A stretch of 64,000 nt of DNA from Malachius bipustulatus (Eukaryota; Arthropoda; Insecta; Coleoptera; Melyridae), in assembly GCA_910589415.1 (NCBI GenBank), contig OU342632.1, positions 10,605,507-10,669,506 on the forward strand, written 5' to 3'. Below, piece after piece: positions 45,150-57,401 of the stretch (position 1 is its first letter; every line of letters starts with the position of its first letter). The notes under the pieces are model-generated. The model had not been told where the DNA came from. It did not search any database and was given only the letters and a program-made list of their open reading frames with translations. A program made the translations under genes and the position numbers.

Positions 45150-46549
45150 AAATAATATGTAATACTATTATACAATCAAATATACGTGCGGGGGGTGGGG
45201 GTGGGAGGGGGAGTAAATCCTTTTCCGCGTCACTTCTCTTCACCTACTCCAAAGATAAAATGAATCGCAAAAAATTCTTTACGTTTATTGTTTCAACTTA
45301 TATTTATATTTATATTCATATTTCAACTTACTTTGAAACACACAGAAAGAATTTATTCGCTTAAAAAAAGCGAGTTCATAAATATGTCAAAAATAGCAAA
45401 ATCCATATAAATTGATTGAAGGCAAACAAAATAAACAATAGAATAGAGCAAAGATAGAGTGCAGATTGTAAACCAAAAATAGATAATAATATCTAAGCTC
45501 GATTTATCTATTTATTGTAATGAGTTGTTAGGTATGTATTAGGTAATATCTAGGTATACTTTAATGACTTTAGGTACTGAAATTCACTACTTACACCTTT
45601 TTTTTCGTGCAATTTCTTAGCCGACTATTAAATTATTGTTATTAAATTTTGATTTAATTGCCAACACTTGCACCACAAAACTATTTTCTTCACAAATGGA
45701 TAAACCAGAAAAGTTATAGAAAAACTATAGTAAAGCTATAGAAGAGTTATATAAAAGTTTGTTTCCTTTATATCAACAGCTCGTCATCTATAACAAGTTG
45801 ACATCTCGATTCTCAATCTCATATGCAACTGGGCGTGATTTATCCAGAATTGTCGTTTTGTTAGACTTTTCATTCTCTGGTCAGCATTTTCCTTTTCTCT
45901 CATTGTACGCTACCTTGATTAGTAGTTTTCAGGTTATTTATAATTAATTATAATTTGATTCCGATTTCCAGTGTAAAAATGCGCATAGAGATGCTCATAG
46001 TGGTAAACACATTGTATGTAGATCAAGATACCTACAGCAAATTAATTTGTCTATTACGTTTGCATGAATATAGCTACTGGTTTATGTTTCTATAGAAACA
46101 TTAAAGGTTTCAATAATAATTATTGTGATTATTGTCTTTTTTTAGTTCAGTAAAAACTAAACTAAATTCAACTAGTAGGGTACTTAGTCATATTATATGC
46201 TTCAATAAAAACTACATGACGAGTAATTGTATCTACCTACCTACAGAAGCTTCAACAGAGGCAAAAAATTATCTTCGACTTCATCTATTTGTGGCGTATT
46301 TCATCTATAGATTACGATGGACAAGTTAAAATTATTGAGAATAAAAAAAAGCTAAGAAAAATGGGAGTAAGTAATTAGAGCGCATTAACGAGTCATGATT
46401 TTATGAATGCAATGAGTGAGTTTATTTTAGCTACGCACCTTTTACTAAACATGAACACGCGCCTTCCTTGGCCACAATTTACCGATGATATAAATACCGT
46501 ATGTATAATTAATTTGAACGCGAAAGAATTTCTGTCCACTATCAAAAAT
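45150..46549. other. AT-rich stretch
   Basis: No gene seen. A short tandem (AAAGCTATAGAA-like, four copies) lies at 45709-45757, and a TTATATTTATATTCATATT run near 45298. Confidence 0.5.
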
Positions 46550-46810
46550 GAGCAGGCCAAATAAAAATTCTACAGCTGTTACCGCAAACATTGCATCTAA
46601 TTATGCGGTTATAGATCAGCAGTTAAAACAATCATACACGATCAAAAAGGGGAATTATGCTGCATCATGATAATGAACCGTCCCATGGCAACTACAACAC
46701 CTCAGTTTTTGGCAGGCAAACGTAATAGATCACCCTCCATACTCGACTGATTTAGCAAAAATATTTGGCATTTTTTATCCCAAAAGACAGTAGGGGGCGC
46801 GAAGAAAAAT
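46550..46810 (+). pseudogene. Mariner transposase remnant
   Basis: Reads LHHDNEPSHGNYNTSVFGRQ from 46660 and, after a frameshift, DHPPYSTDLAKIFGIFYPK to about 46790. These are the second and third catalytic landmarks of mariner transposases (HxDNAPSH and HPPYSPDLAPCDFxLFPxLK). The last Asp region is changed (KIFGIF for PCDFFLF), which would kill catalysis even without the frameshift. Weak matches extend upstream to about 46550 (AVIDQQLKQSYTIKKG). No inverted repeats were found around it. Confidence 0.7.
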
Positions 46811-48927
46811 TACTGTGGACCCAAAATGCATGGGTCATAAGAAAAAGGAGATAGAGGTAGCAAATTTTGAAAAGATAATTTCACTCACATTTTATTCCAC
46901 ACCAATGTGAAACTCTCTCTCTCCTTTAAAAGGAAAGGTAAAGGAAAGTTTTGGAATGCCAGTTAACTTTTTAATTTGGAATAACTTTTGATTTAATTTA
47001 CGAAGATAATGACCCAAGTTTCAAAAAGCAACAAAAATCCGCCCTTGACTCGTACCCGGGCCTGTCTCCCTCCTCTCGATGCTTTCTTCCAGGTCCACCT
47101 CCTAAGTCCCGTCACTTCCCCGGACTAATAAGGAAGCTTCAAAATCACGCCACTGCCACATCGTCCTCATCGGCGACTTTTGGTGCAAGAAAATCAAAGG
47201 TCCGTGAGCTTACTCGCGATACTTTTAGGAAAAAGGTCGCAAGGAATTTTAGTTCGAGAAAACAATTCTCTTTTAGATGCAAGGTACGCGTAAATAAACG
47301 TTAACGCCATAAAAGACATTTGCTAGTTGAAAGATTTTCATCTATACCGCAACTTATGATTATTTTGAAGACACCTGAAAGAAGATTGGTTATAAACTTG
47401 ACAGTAAATTTTCTTAAAATCGTTTCATTGTTCGTTTAAACACACGCACTCTTTGTTAAGGTGTTGATTTGACATAAAATGACTTCGATAAAAAATTGTT
47501 TGGAATATTTACATGTAGGATATGTTAAAAACTTCTTTAAATTACTGCTTCAAAAATGTTATTTTTCAGAATGCCTTATCATTCCCAAATCATGTAATGG
47601 AAAAATCAGATTATCCTCATTATCCAATAAACTTAAATCGTCTAGTAAAACATGGTTGTGCTCCTGTCAGCAGTTGACAAACATCTCGCAACACTGACTT
47701 ATTTGCATTTAAAAACCGCATATAGACTCATTATTATACATACAGCCAGTATTATAAAGGCTCATTAAGCTAACGGGCAGATTTCTGTAACCATTTTTAA
47801 AGCTAATATCGACGTCAAAAATTTTTATTAACATTTTTGGAATTCTTTTCATGGGGAGAATCACTAAATTGCTATATTTTTCACGTAAATTGATAACTTT
47901 TCTAGAGCCTCAGGAATCAGCACGTTAACTTAATAAGTCTTTATAATACTCACTGATAGTCTAATTAGACACACTATGTTTCAAATCACAAATACCTAAG
48001 TTGGTAATGACCTAGCCTTACGGTCAGGTTCTGGTCAGGTCAGAACACATTCCTTTGAAAAAAAAAACAATATAAAATGCGTCGTATAGTTTTCTTTATT
48101 ATCTAACTTTAGCTTCAAATGAGCCGTGTCACAAGACGCTTATTCTTCAATTCAGATAGTTTCATCTATGAGGCAAATAGTTTCAATGTTAGGAACTACA
48201 TAATATCAACATAAGTTACAAAAGTCATGGCTAACTATACCAGTCTTTTTTTATTTTGTGCTCACTCTTCATAATCCAGGCGTAATAAAAAATACATAAT
48301 ATCATACATATTAACAACGATTTAATAATTGAATTAATTCATCAAATAATTAATGAAAAGTTAAAATTATTAACAACGATTGAAGAGCAATGTTATTTAA
48401 CATAAAAAAATAGTTGATAATATCCTGGATTAATTCTTGCATAACACGAAACATGAAAAAGTCATTCTGGCTGAAATTTTTATTTTACCTTGGAAACGAA
48501 ATTGAATATGTAAATTAATTTTATTTACTCATAAAATATTGTAAAAAATTCGGGGACATTTCGAGGACAGTCGTCTGGGAATAGAGTGTGTTTTGTTTGT
48601 TAAATATATTTCTGTTTGATGTGCTATGGATTATATAAACACCTTTGTCTTTGTAGAACAATTTTAACTTTTGCCACAACCGTATTTCATTTTTTCTTTT
48701 CAATTTGAAGCATTGAAATTAAATAAATTCGAAAAATACCTAACTGTGTTCAATATATTTTGATTTATTTTCATAAGACATTAATACACATAGGTACCTA
48801 AGTATTGTAACGGATTTAAGTTAAAAGATTAATCTATGAAGTAATCCCAGACTCAATCAATTAATAATTATTTAATAAATAAACACTTATAGTTATTTTT
48901 TAACAAAACACACAAATTATTTATCTA
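46811..48927. other. Intergenic stretch
   Basis: No gene supported. 47040-47240 is a GC-richer patch whose frames (PPPKSRHFPGLIRKLQNHAT; in another frame HIVLIGDFWCKK) weakly recall a non-LTR endonuclease (LIIGGDFNAKH), too weak to annotate as such. Confidence 0.4.
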
Positions 48928-49243
48928 CAGGGTGTCCCAGCTTATTCGAAGCGGTCTCTGTAGGCCAAACGATTGATTTTTTCAAAAAAAAAATTGCAAA
49001 TTCAAGTACAGGATCACAATGGCCATAATTTAAAATTATTTTGGAGTATACAGAGTGTCCCATATGACAGTGGCATATCAAAGTTATGTTTTTTTAAATG
49101 GAATGCTCCTATGTTATTGCATTTTTAGATTGTCTGAGAAGAGAAAATAAGATTGGCTTTTACAGTTGGTGTTTAAATTCAGAAGTTTTTGAGTTATAAA
49201 CAAGTGAAAATCGTAATTTTTCAAGTTCAAGGCCCTGTACAAT
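48928..49243. mobile_element. F2: single arm of the F foldback family
   Basis: CAGGGTGTCCCAGCTTATTC, then GAAGCGGTCTCTGTAGGCCA, matches the left arm of F1 nearly base for base down to GGCCCTGTACAAYGAAA. The second arm is missing, so this is a half-element. The break falls exactly at the inner CCCTGTAC motif. Confidence 0.85.
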
Positions 49244-49425
49244 GAAATATAAGGTCTTCTGGTAGGGTCCATTCACTTCTATAGGTTCGTGAGAAGCAAA
49301 TCTCTCAGTATGATTGTTAGTTCACCCTCTTGATCTGGATCTTCGTTATGGCTGAGTACTTCTTCTCTCTGTGTACCGCCCTCTTCCTCAGCTTAATTTT
49401 CCTTCTCTGTGTTTCCCGCCTGGCT

Positions 49426-49466
49426 TATTATTATTGTTATTATTATTTTTATTGTTATTATTATAG
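49426..49466. repeat. TTATTATTG microsatellite
   Basis: About 40 bp of TTATTATTG/TTATTATT units. Confidence 0.85.
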
Positions 49467-50375
49467 GCGATAAAAGATAATTTCAATTTGATAGAATGTA
49501 TTTCGCAAATAAAATTAATAAGCCAGGACATTGCGACAACCGGAGAACATGCTCTTCGCAATTCAAAAATAAATATTTTTGTAGCTTTACTAAATCAAAA
49601 AATTATTTTCGTTCACTTCTTGTGAGATAGAGAATAAACTTGAACTTTTAAGATGCTTTTTTCGTATCGAATACGCTTTCATAGAAAAAAATAGAGCGAC
49701 AAAGAAAATTTGCCCCGCACCTATCATTTTTCGACGCACACTTATCATTTTTTGCATTATTTCGAATTTTTTTCGAATTTTTTTTCGACTGAGCGAAAAA
49801 ATAACAGTGCGATAGAGCCATTCATTGCCCACAAAAAAGGTAGATATAGTTTTTTACCTGAAACGTTGGAAAAAGTGTCAAAATCGGGAAAAACTTCAGC
49901 AGGTCATTCCGACTGTTTTCTGCGTCGGACATTTTGTATCTCCCTGTAATTTTTCTGCATTGTGAATTGTTTTCCATTTTTTTTCTTCAACATATAATTT
50001 GGAGTCTTATTAGTGTCGCGTAATGTGGCACTTTAAACAAAAAATAAAAAATTTCCTCGTTGGTCGAAAATTAGCTTACACTTATTTAAAATTATTATTA
50101 AATCGATGAAATGATTCGCAATTTCTTTTTTATTTATTTTTTCCACATTCAATTATGAAAATTATATGATTCTGAAAATTATAGAAGAGCAATCGCGACA
50201 ATAATTAAGTCACCTACATGCGGGTGAAAAAAGTTTTCAAATTGGTTTTTTAATAAGAAGACATGACAAGTTTAAAAAATAATTTTTATTACAAGCCTGA
50301 TGCTGGTGATATCGGTACCTGCGGAGCAATCTGACGTAACACAAATATCCGCTCAGCGCTATAAAATTCAAATCG

Positions 50376-50442
50376 GAGCGTGGCAGAGTGTGTTAGGCCT
50401 GGCATTCTGATGGTACGGTGTTCAAATCCACGAAAGAATCAT
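50376..50442 (+). pseudogene. tRNA-like (SINE head or tRNA pseudogene)
   Basis: GTGGCAGAGTGTGTTAGGCC matches a pol III A box (TRGCNNAGYNGG, with one extra base). GGTGTTCAAATCCACG, about 40 bp later, matches a B box. The closing stem of an acceptor is absent, so it is not a functional tRNA; it resembles a tRNA-Leu/Ser-type SINE head. It lies 64 bp left of element D1. Confidence 0.45.
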
Positions 50443-50505
50443 TTCTTTATTTTTAGGTAGATGGAGTTTTATGAAAAAAAATCGGATTATTTTTTGTTAA
50501 GTATA

Positions 50506-51050
50506 CAGGGTGATCAGTAACTCGCGCACTCCGAATACCGGGCGATATAGAGCCCATTAAAATTGAGGATATTCTGCAAAAAAATTGAATCCAACGGTTG
50601 GTTTTCAAGTTACAGAGCTTCCCTCATCCGAGTTTAAAGGTAATTTTTTCAATAACCGTGATAAAGATTTATGAAAAATTCAGGTTACTGTAATGTCTGG
50701 AACGGATACCATGTAATTCATCAATTTTTTTCCACACAACCTCTTTACAGAGGAATTGAGAGTGTTGGAAATTGATACCATACCTAAATCTGAACGAAAT
50801 TTTAAGTTTGACAACCGCCTAAACTCAACTTAGAATATAAAAATATTCAAATGCCTTCGTTGCTATGGAAATAAAAATAATAACAATACCATCTAGCCCG
50901 AACTCATTCACATGTTCAGTGCAGTGTTGCCACTTTTTTTACAAAAATGGTCATATCTTTGGAAGAAAAGAACTTACAACACTGCAGTAAGAAAATTTAC
51001 CACTCTTAAAAAGTGAAGTTTATCTGAGAGCGCGAGTTACTGATGACCTG
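50506..51050. mobile_element. Element D1: 545-bp TA-flanked element
   Basis: Ends CAGGGTGATCAGTAACTCGC and, inverted, CAGGTCATCAGTAACTCGCG, with TA on both sides. Unlike the foldback members the arms are short (about 25 bp) and the interior is unique. It shares GCAGTGTTG and GGTCATATCTTYGGAAG-like sequence with D2. No coding frame. Confidence 0.8.
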
Positions 51051-54000
51051 TATAGGTATGTGTTTTATGATTGGAATTTGGGGGACGCCATAGTATCTAT
51101 GCGAAACTAATTTTTACGCGCGGTCCTGAAGTTGGTCCTTCAGGAGCGATTTAGAAAAAAATAACACAATCTACTGATCACAGGGTCATGTAGCGCCATA
51201 GAAAAATGTTAACACGAAAAAAAAACATGAAAAATGAACATGACAAATTTTCACTTTGACGGGGAATCTACTGAAACTCCGGACCTAAGGCCCGGAGTAT
51301 GGAGCGCCGAAGGCCCGACGCCGCCGGCAGGCCAAGGTTTCGGAAGAGACCCTGTTTTTTACATGATGTTCGTTTCTCTAAAATTTTACACACGCTCTTG
51401 TAGCTTCATCTTTCAAGATTAGTGAATGACATTTTTTACTCTTGTGAAACTTTGAAATGACGTTTGATTTTCGTTAATAAAATTTCGTAAAGTCGCGTTA
51501 CTTCTACCAATCGCGTCCCTTCAAATTTCCAAAAAACCGTCCATGAGACACGGTTGCTGGTCGCAGTTTTCAATCTAGGGGTTGAAGTTTTTGTGGGAGT
51601 AAGATATCCACAAGGAGTGGTTTGGCACAGTAACTGTATTTAGGTGAAATCGGTCGAGCCGTTCCAAAATGGCGACTTTTGAATTTTAGAAAAAATTGCT
51701 ATTTTTGGAACCTCTCTTGCTGTGTAAGCAAAATAGAAAAAAAACTTTTACCCTAATTAACAAGATTGGAAGAAAATTAATTGAAATTTGAGGTAATGCA
51801 ATAAAATTTGTATTATTTTTATTAAAAAGCCAGTGGTGTGGGTAGGAAAAAGGCAAAAATTACCAAATTTCCGTAACCGTTTATGAGCATAGTTTTCAAA
51901 GGAATTGAATTGAAATTTTCACAGTTTAAGCAACTACGCTAATATCATGATAATAACAATGAAAAATTTCAAAAAGCCAAATTGCAAAGCGGTGAAAATA
52001 TTCATTATTGAATCGCATAAAAATACACTATTTATGCAATTGATGCGCAAGAACGTTTTTTTTTTTCATTTTTCATTGCTCTCAAAAAAAATCTTGAAAT
52101 TTATCATTGTTCAAAAAATGTTCATACTTTTACAAACATATTATAGGTAAGTGACGATGACTATAAGCAGATACAATTAACCGTGTCGGAAGTTTTTCAA
52201 CCTTTGAGTGCGCCTTCAAAGTTTTCGGGTGCTTTCACAATAAGGCATCGTACATTCAACAGTTGTCAGGACTTAGCAAGCAAAAGAAAGTTCCGCGTGA
52301 TATACAAACCCACTTTTAGAAGAGGGATGAAATAAATTTTCATTAGTTTTTATTGCAGTTTTTGAAAGTAGGCTAAGAAGGAGTCAGAAGGACACACCCG
52401 ACGGCATGTACACGATTTATAACAGCTTTGAACTCACCAGCTCATCGCTATTTTGGTCGTTTGAAGTGAAGACAGAATCGATAGAAAACTTGCGCATCGT
52501 CCATATAATATGTCCAGTGCTCTCCTTTTTCTTGTTCTACGTGTTGCGTCGTATATTTACCTACCCACTCTAAGGAAAGTACCTACTCCGGTATTCAAAC
52601 ATTTACTTCGTTATAATCTTACTTACATGCATTGTGCATAGGTAATAAAAACACAAAAAATTGGTTTTTTGAACATAGCCAACATATAGTTTTAGTAACT
52701 ACACAAACATGTCGCATAATATTTAACTTGTGGATAAATACAAAGTCCAATATATGTAGCTTTATTTAAAGCGCATCGCAATTTTTCGCATAATATCTAT
52801 ATAAAATTAATTAATACATACTCACATCGCTTTTTCCATTTAATTATTTCATTCAAAGAACTCGCCGGGTTCGTTTGTAATGTGACATAAAGTATTAAAA
52901 ATCGATAAAAATGTAGGTGAAAGAGTTGTTTTGTATAAATTCTCGATGCTTTTTTATCGTTATTGCACGCTGAGTTTTTCTTTCGAAGTGTAACATTTTA
53001 GCAAATTTTTAAGGTCGCATAGGTATTCACTAATAAAAATAGGTCACTAGATACACCACTTTAAGTCAAGAAGTCTGTTAAAGATTCTTGGGTCCTCTCT
53101 GGACGAAGTATAGTTGGGGTATGATGAATATGTCACATGTTGTGTATTGTACACATGAAGTTCTAGGAGACGAATCGACTAGTACTCAATAGAGCCATTT
53201 CAGCGCACATAGACATAGCTAGCCATAGAGCCCAAGACAAATAACTATAATTATTTATTAGGTACCTACTACCTTCTGTTAAGCACTCACACTGATTGCC
53301 CTACCAATTTCATCAACCTACTCACCTACCTAAGTACAAAGAACACAGGATTTAATTATTGAATTCTAATGGCTATAAAAATTAGTTGTTCTCTTCTAAT
53401 GGTCGTAAAACCTATTATTGGGTAGATATTATTTATTTTCTTCTTGTTCATACATTCATAAATACCTAACATTTATTTACTCTGAAGCCTTGAAATATAT
53501 AGGTCGAGCTTAATTCATATAATATAAATGTTTTATTAATTGACAATTTGTAACGAACCGGTACATTCCTAACTACCCAAACATATTATTGATGTAGTGT
53601 GCACTATAACATTAAATGTAATAACATACTTGTCGTTGCATAAATGGCTATAGAGATAGAGAGATGAGAGCAATATTATACTCGATGTGGGCGCCATTGA
53701 GCAATAACTATGATTTTTTTTTAGTTATTATACCTTCTTTAAAAATTATTCACGTAAATAAAAATGATCAAAATGATAAAAAAAATGAAAACGCCATGAC
53801 AGAAAGTTGTAGCATTTGGACGACAGAATATCAAGACGATAGTGATAAAAATTGAATGTTCTGCCAATTTTGTCGTCTTTGGAAAATATAGCAGAATTTA
53901 AAAAAATATAAATAAAGTTCAAACAAGTAGGCAAATTTGCGGAAAAGAAAAACCGCACCACTGTCTTCGTGCTATTCCACAAATCAAAAAAAAAAAAAAA

Positions 54001-54274
54001 ATACACTAAAACCAAGAGTCAGTACCTACTGGTGACTGGTAGTCATCACTCTTTGACGTTCAATCAAAAGAGGTTTTAAACAGAAGTTTATGGACAACAA
54101 GGGGGACACATGATGGTCTTCTAACGGTTTTTTTGTATGCTGTTGCACGACAAAATTATGGAGTCATTCAATTGCCAATAATAATAATTTGTTCTTATGA
54201 GAACAGGGACGTTTAATATTATAGGAATCGACTAGAATCTATAAAGCGAGAAGTTGTAGCATGATGTTGACATA
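51051..54274. other. Intergenic stretch with a small GC-rich island
   Basis: 51277-51349 is GC-rich in an AT-rich setting, with small palindromes (CTCCGG...CCGGAG, GCCGCCGGC). No gene or arm-bearing element was found in the rest. Confidence 0.45.
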
Positions 54275-56137
54275 CAGGGTGGGAAATTTTTGTATTACCC
54301 ATCATTGGGATCTCGTAAGCGGTAAGAGATACAGGGTCTGTTAAATTAGAGAAAAGTTGCACTATTTTATGTTGAATAAGATTCTGCAGAAAAATAGGAT
54401 ATTTTCAGTCGTTGCATGCCGAAATATCCTGAAAAAACTGAAATCTCGAGATTTTTTATTTTACCCATATCTTTTTTAGTATTGAAAATTATGTATTACG
54501 TTATTTTTGTAGGCTTGCATAAGTCGTCAAGAGCTATCCATCTGACGTTTCAAAAATTTCCAAAGCCGACTAGATCCCAGAATTTTCCTAGCCAATTTGG
54601 TTTTTCTTATGGCCGCCATATTGTTTTTTTATGTCGTTCGGTATAAAAAAAATCGAGGAAACCAAAAATTATTAATATTAAAAAAAAAATTCAAAAATTT
54701 TATTCTGATATTTTTAGAAAGAAAACGATAACTTTTTATGCCGAATGTCATAAAAATAAAAAGACAATAATGCAAGTAATATGACTTCATATTTACTTAA
54801 TTAGGTGGAAAAAAAATTTTTTTTTTTGAAAAAAGAAGAATAAATTTTTTTATTTTTTTTATACAGGGTGTCCCAGCTTATTCGAAGCGGTCTCTGTAGG
54901 CCAAACGATGATATTTTTTACAAAAAAAAATTTCAAATTCAAGTACAGAATCACAATGGCCATAATTTAAAATTATTTTGGAGTATAAAGAGTGTCCCAT
55001 ATGACAGTGGCATATCAAAGTTATGTTTTTTTTAATGGAATGCTCTTATGTTATTGCATTTTTAGATTGTCTGAGAAGAGAAAATAAGATCGGCTGTTAC
55101 AGTTGGTGTTTAAATTCAGAAGTTTTTGAGTTATAAACAAGTGAAAATCGTCATTTTTCAAGTTCAAGGCCCTGTACAACGAAAACGACTGAAGATAGAG
55201 AAAAACGGTTTACATGTCCCTATTTTAACTTTTTATATACTATCCTATGGTATTGAAACGTTTGTACTTTCTTTGATTTTTTTATTTGGCGACGCGTGGA
55301 GAAATCTCAGATTTTTTCAAATTTTTTATCACTCTGTATAAACATTTTATCTACATCATAGGATAGTACATGAAAAAGTAAAATAGGGACATGTAAGCCG
55401 TTTTTATCTATCTTAAGCCGTTTTCGTTGTACAGGGCCTTGAACTTCAAAAATGACGATTTTCACTTGTTTATAACTCAAAAACTTCTGAATTTAAACAC
55501 CAACTGTAACAGCCAATCTTATTTTCTCTTCTCAGACAATCTAAAAATGCAATAACATAGGAGCATTCCATTTAAAAAAACATAACTTTGATATGCCACT
55601 GTCATATGGGACACTCTGTACACTCCAAAATAATTTTAAATTATGGCCATTGTGATTCTGTACTTGAATTTGCAAATTTTTTTTGGAAAAAATCCATCGT
55701 TTGGCCTACAGAGACCGCTTCGAATAAGCTGGGACACCCTGTATATGTATGTATTATTAATTTTTGGTTTCCTGTTTTTTTAATACCAAAGGACATAAAA
55801 AACAATATGGCGGCCATAAAAAAAAGTTGGCTATGAAAACTCTGGGATCTAGTTGGCTTTGGAAATTTTTGAAATGTCAGATGGATAGCTCTTGATGACT
55901 TATGCAAGCAAAAAAAAAATGAATAATTTTTCATAATAAAAAAGATATGGATAAAATAGAATATCTCGAGATTTCAGTTTTTCAGGATATTTCAGCAACG
56001 ACTTAAAAATACCCTAAATTTTTTTCAGAATCTTATTCAGCATAAAATAGTGCAACTTTTCTCTAATATAACAGACCCTGTATCTCTTACCGCTTACGAG
56101 ATCCCAATGATGGGTAGCACAAAAATTTCCCACCCTG
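54275..56137. mobile_element. Element E2: foldback element interrupted by F1
   Basis: Ends CAGGGTGGGAAATTTTTGTA and, inverted, CAGGGTGGGAAATTTTTGTG, with TA flanks. Arms of about 400 bp share AAGAGATACAGGGTCTGTTA and TTATGGCCGCCATATTG with E1. F1 occupies the centre, so E2 was here first. Confidence 0.9.
54864..55741. mobile_element. Element F1: 878-bp near-perfect palindrome nested in E2
   Basis: Ends CAGGGTGTCCCAGCTTATTC on both sides with TA flanks. The two arms of about 400 bp are almost identical (for example GGCCAAACGATG..., AAACTTCTGAATTTAAACAC..., CATGTCCCTATTTTAACTTT...). The unpaired centre is only about 80 bp (GGCGACGCGTGGAGAAATCT). The high identity marks it as the youngest layer. 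The open frames at 55588-55836 and 55641-55934 are arm sequence, not genes. Confidence 0.93.
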
Positions 56138-56361
56138 TATATACATCCTGTATGTACTTATACAGAATGTATACTTAGACAGGGTGTTTTTTCAACTAGA
56201 AAAACCTTATAAGTTAGCATAATCGACTCGGGTTAAAATTTTCATACTAAAGTATTTAATGATAGTTTCTTTATTCTTAAAATTTCACAATTTGATATCG
56301 AAATTCCTCCTCCCCCATACTAACCTATTTTATTAAATTAATTAAATCAAATTAATTTTTT

Positions 56362-56547
56362 ATGGAGAGCACAAACTCCATTAATAAGGATTATAAGGAG
56401 GATATGATGCGGCACGTAAGAGGCTGGCTGGGGAACGTTGAGGGTAAATTAAATTCCGTCCAGAAGATTGAGTTTGGCAGAAAATTATATTTTTCTACTC
56501 CCATGACAATAGTCATGTTATTACCAAGTAGTGGATCGCGCAAGTAA
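56362..56547 (+). CDS. Unrecognised exon-like frame (possible)
   Basis: MESTNSINKDYKEDMMRHVR, then GWLGNVEGKLNSVQKIEFGR and KLYFSTPMTIVMLLPSSGSR, with an ideal donor (AA|GTAAGT at about 56543). Composition is more protein-like than in the surroundings, but no family is recognised, and an unpaired CAGGGTGTTTTTTCAACTAG (56180) just upstream suggests transposon context. I list it as a weak candidate only. Confidence 0.2.
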   Translation: MESTNSINKDYKEDMMRHVRGWLGNVEGKLNSVQKIEFGRKLYFSTPMTIVMLLPSSGSRK

Positions 56548-56604
56548 GTTCATTTTTACATTTAATGCTATGCAATGAAGTGTGAAACACTGATTCGTAA
56601 TATA

Positions 56605-57401
56605 CAAGGTGTGTCAGTTTGTGTGTTCATAACTCCGGGAAATTACAGCACGTAAACGTAAAAATATTTGTTTTTGTTTTTTAAATACTTAGTTTTTCTC
56701 TGAAATATTTTATTTTCGAGATAAACGTGGGAGAAAAAATCAATTTTATTAAATATCTTCTCAACTATATTGAAGATATTTTCCTCAATTTTGGTATAGG
56801 TTAATATTAATAAAACTATCTCTAAGTGCAGCATGGCTTGGTTTGGTCCCTACTTGGATGGTGACCAATTATAATAGTGGTAAAAAATTTCCGTGAACGG
56901 TCGCGCTCCGGGAGGTACGTTAAAAAGGGGGTCTCGGCTGCTACTCAGCAGTTGTTAGGTTACGTCAGAGGCCCTTGAGGCTATTTGAAAACTTCTGACA
57001 CTTGAGCTTTACCACAGCCATAGGTACATTTTTTTAAGGCTAAAATTTTGAAGAGCAAAAAACTTCTAATTTAAACCTAAAACTTCTACGTCTACGTCAC
57101 TGGAGAAAATCAATTTTTTAAAATATATTTTGAAATTTTATATTATTATCCGAAAAAAAGATACTATTAATTAAGGTCTTTTGAAGGCTTAGTTTATGAG
57201 ACGTTTTGATTTTTTAAAAGCAAGATTACATCATCATATTCTAAAATTAAAAAGACATAGGTAAGTGCTCTTTCAAGTTTAATACTCTTTTATCTAGAAA
57301 ATAAAACGTTTTAGAGCAAGACTATACGGAAAAAAAATCAATTACTTTTATTTGTTCTGCCGTTTGTCGGAGTTATGAACATATTAAGCTGAAACACCCT
57401 G
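56605..57401. mobile_element. Element N: about 0.8-kb TA-flanked foldback element
   Basis: Left CAAGGTGTGTCAGTTTGTGT, then GTTCATAACTCCG; the right end, read inverted, gives CAGGGTGTTTCAGCTTAATA, then TGTTCATAACTCCG. TA flanks. Arms share TTTTATTTTCKAGATAAA. The centre has received a 5S-related segment. Confidence 0.75.
56832..56990 (+). repeat. 5S rRNA-derived SINE-like insert in element N
   Basis: GGTCCCTACTTGGATGGTGA plus CC closely follows the internal promoter region of 5S rRNA (GGTTAGTACTTGGATGGGTGACC). The following CGGTCGCGCTCCGGGAGGTA, GGGTCTCGGCTGCTACTCAG and GTCAGAGGCCCTTGAGG are GC-rich and foreign to the host element. A 5S-derived (SINE3-type) retroposon fragment is the simplest explanation; the 5' half of the 5S part is missing. 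Confidence 0.5.

Noticed and set aside
47040..47240. Possible non-LTR endonuclease fragment
   Set aside because: Only a loose GDF-like match in one frame, with the neighbouring residues wrong; not enough to annotate.
55588..55934. Overlapping frames on both strands in F1/E2
   Set aside because: They are transposon arm sequence; the peptide HKSSRAIHLTFQKFPKPTRS recurs in E2's other arm.
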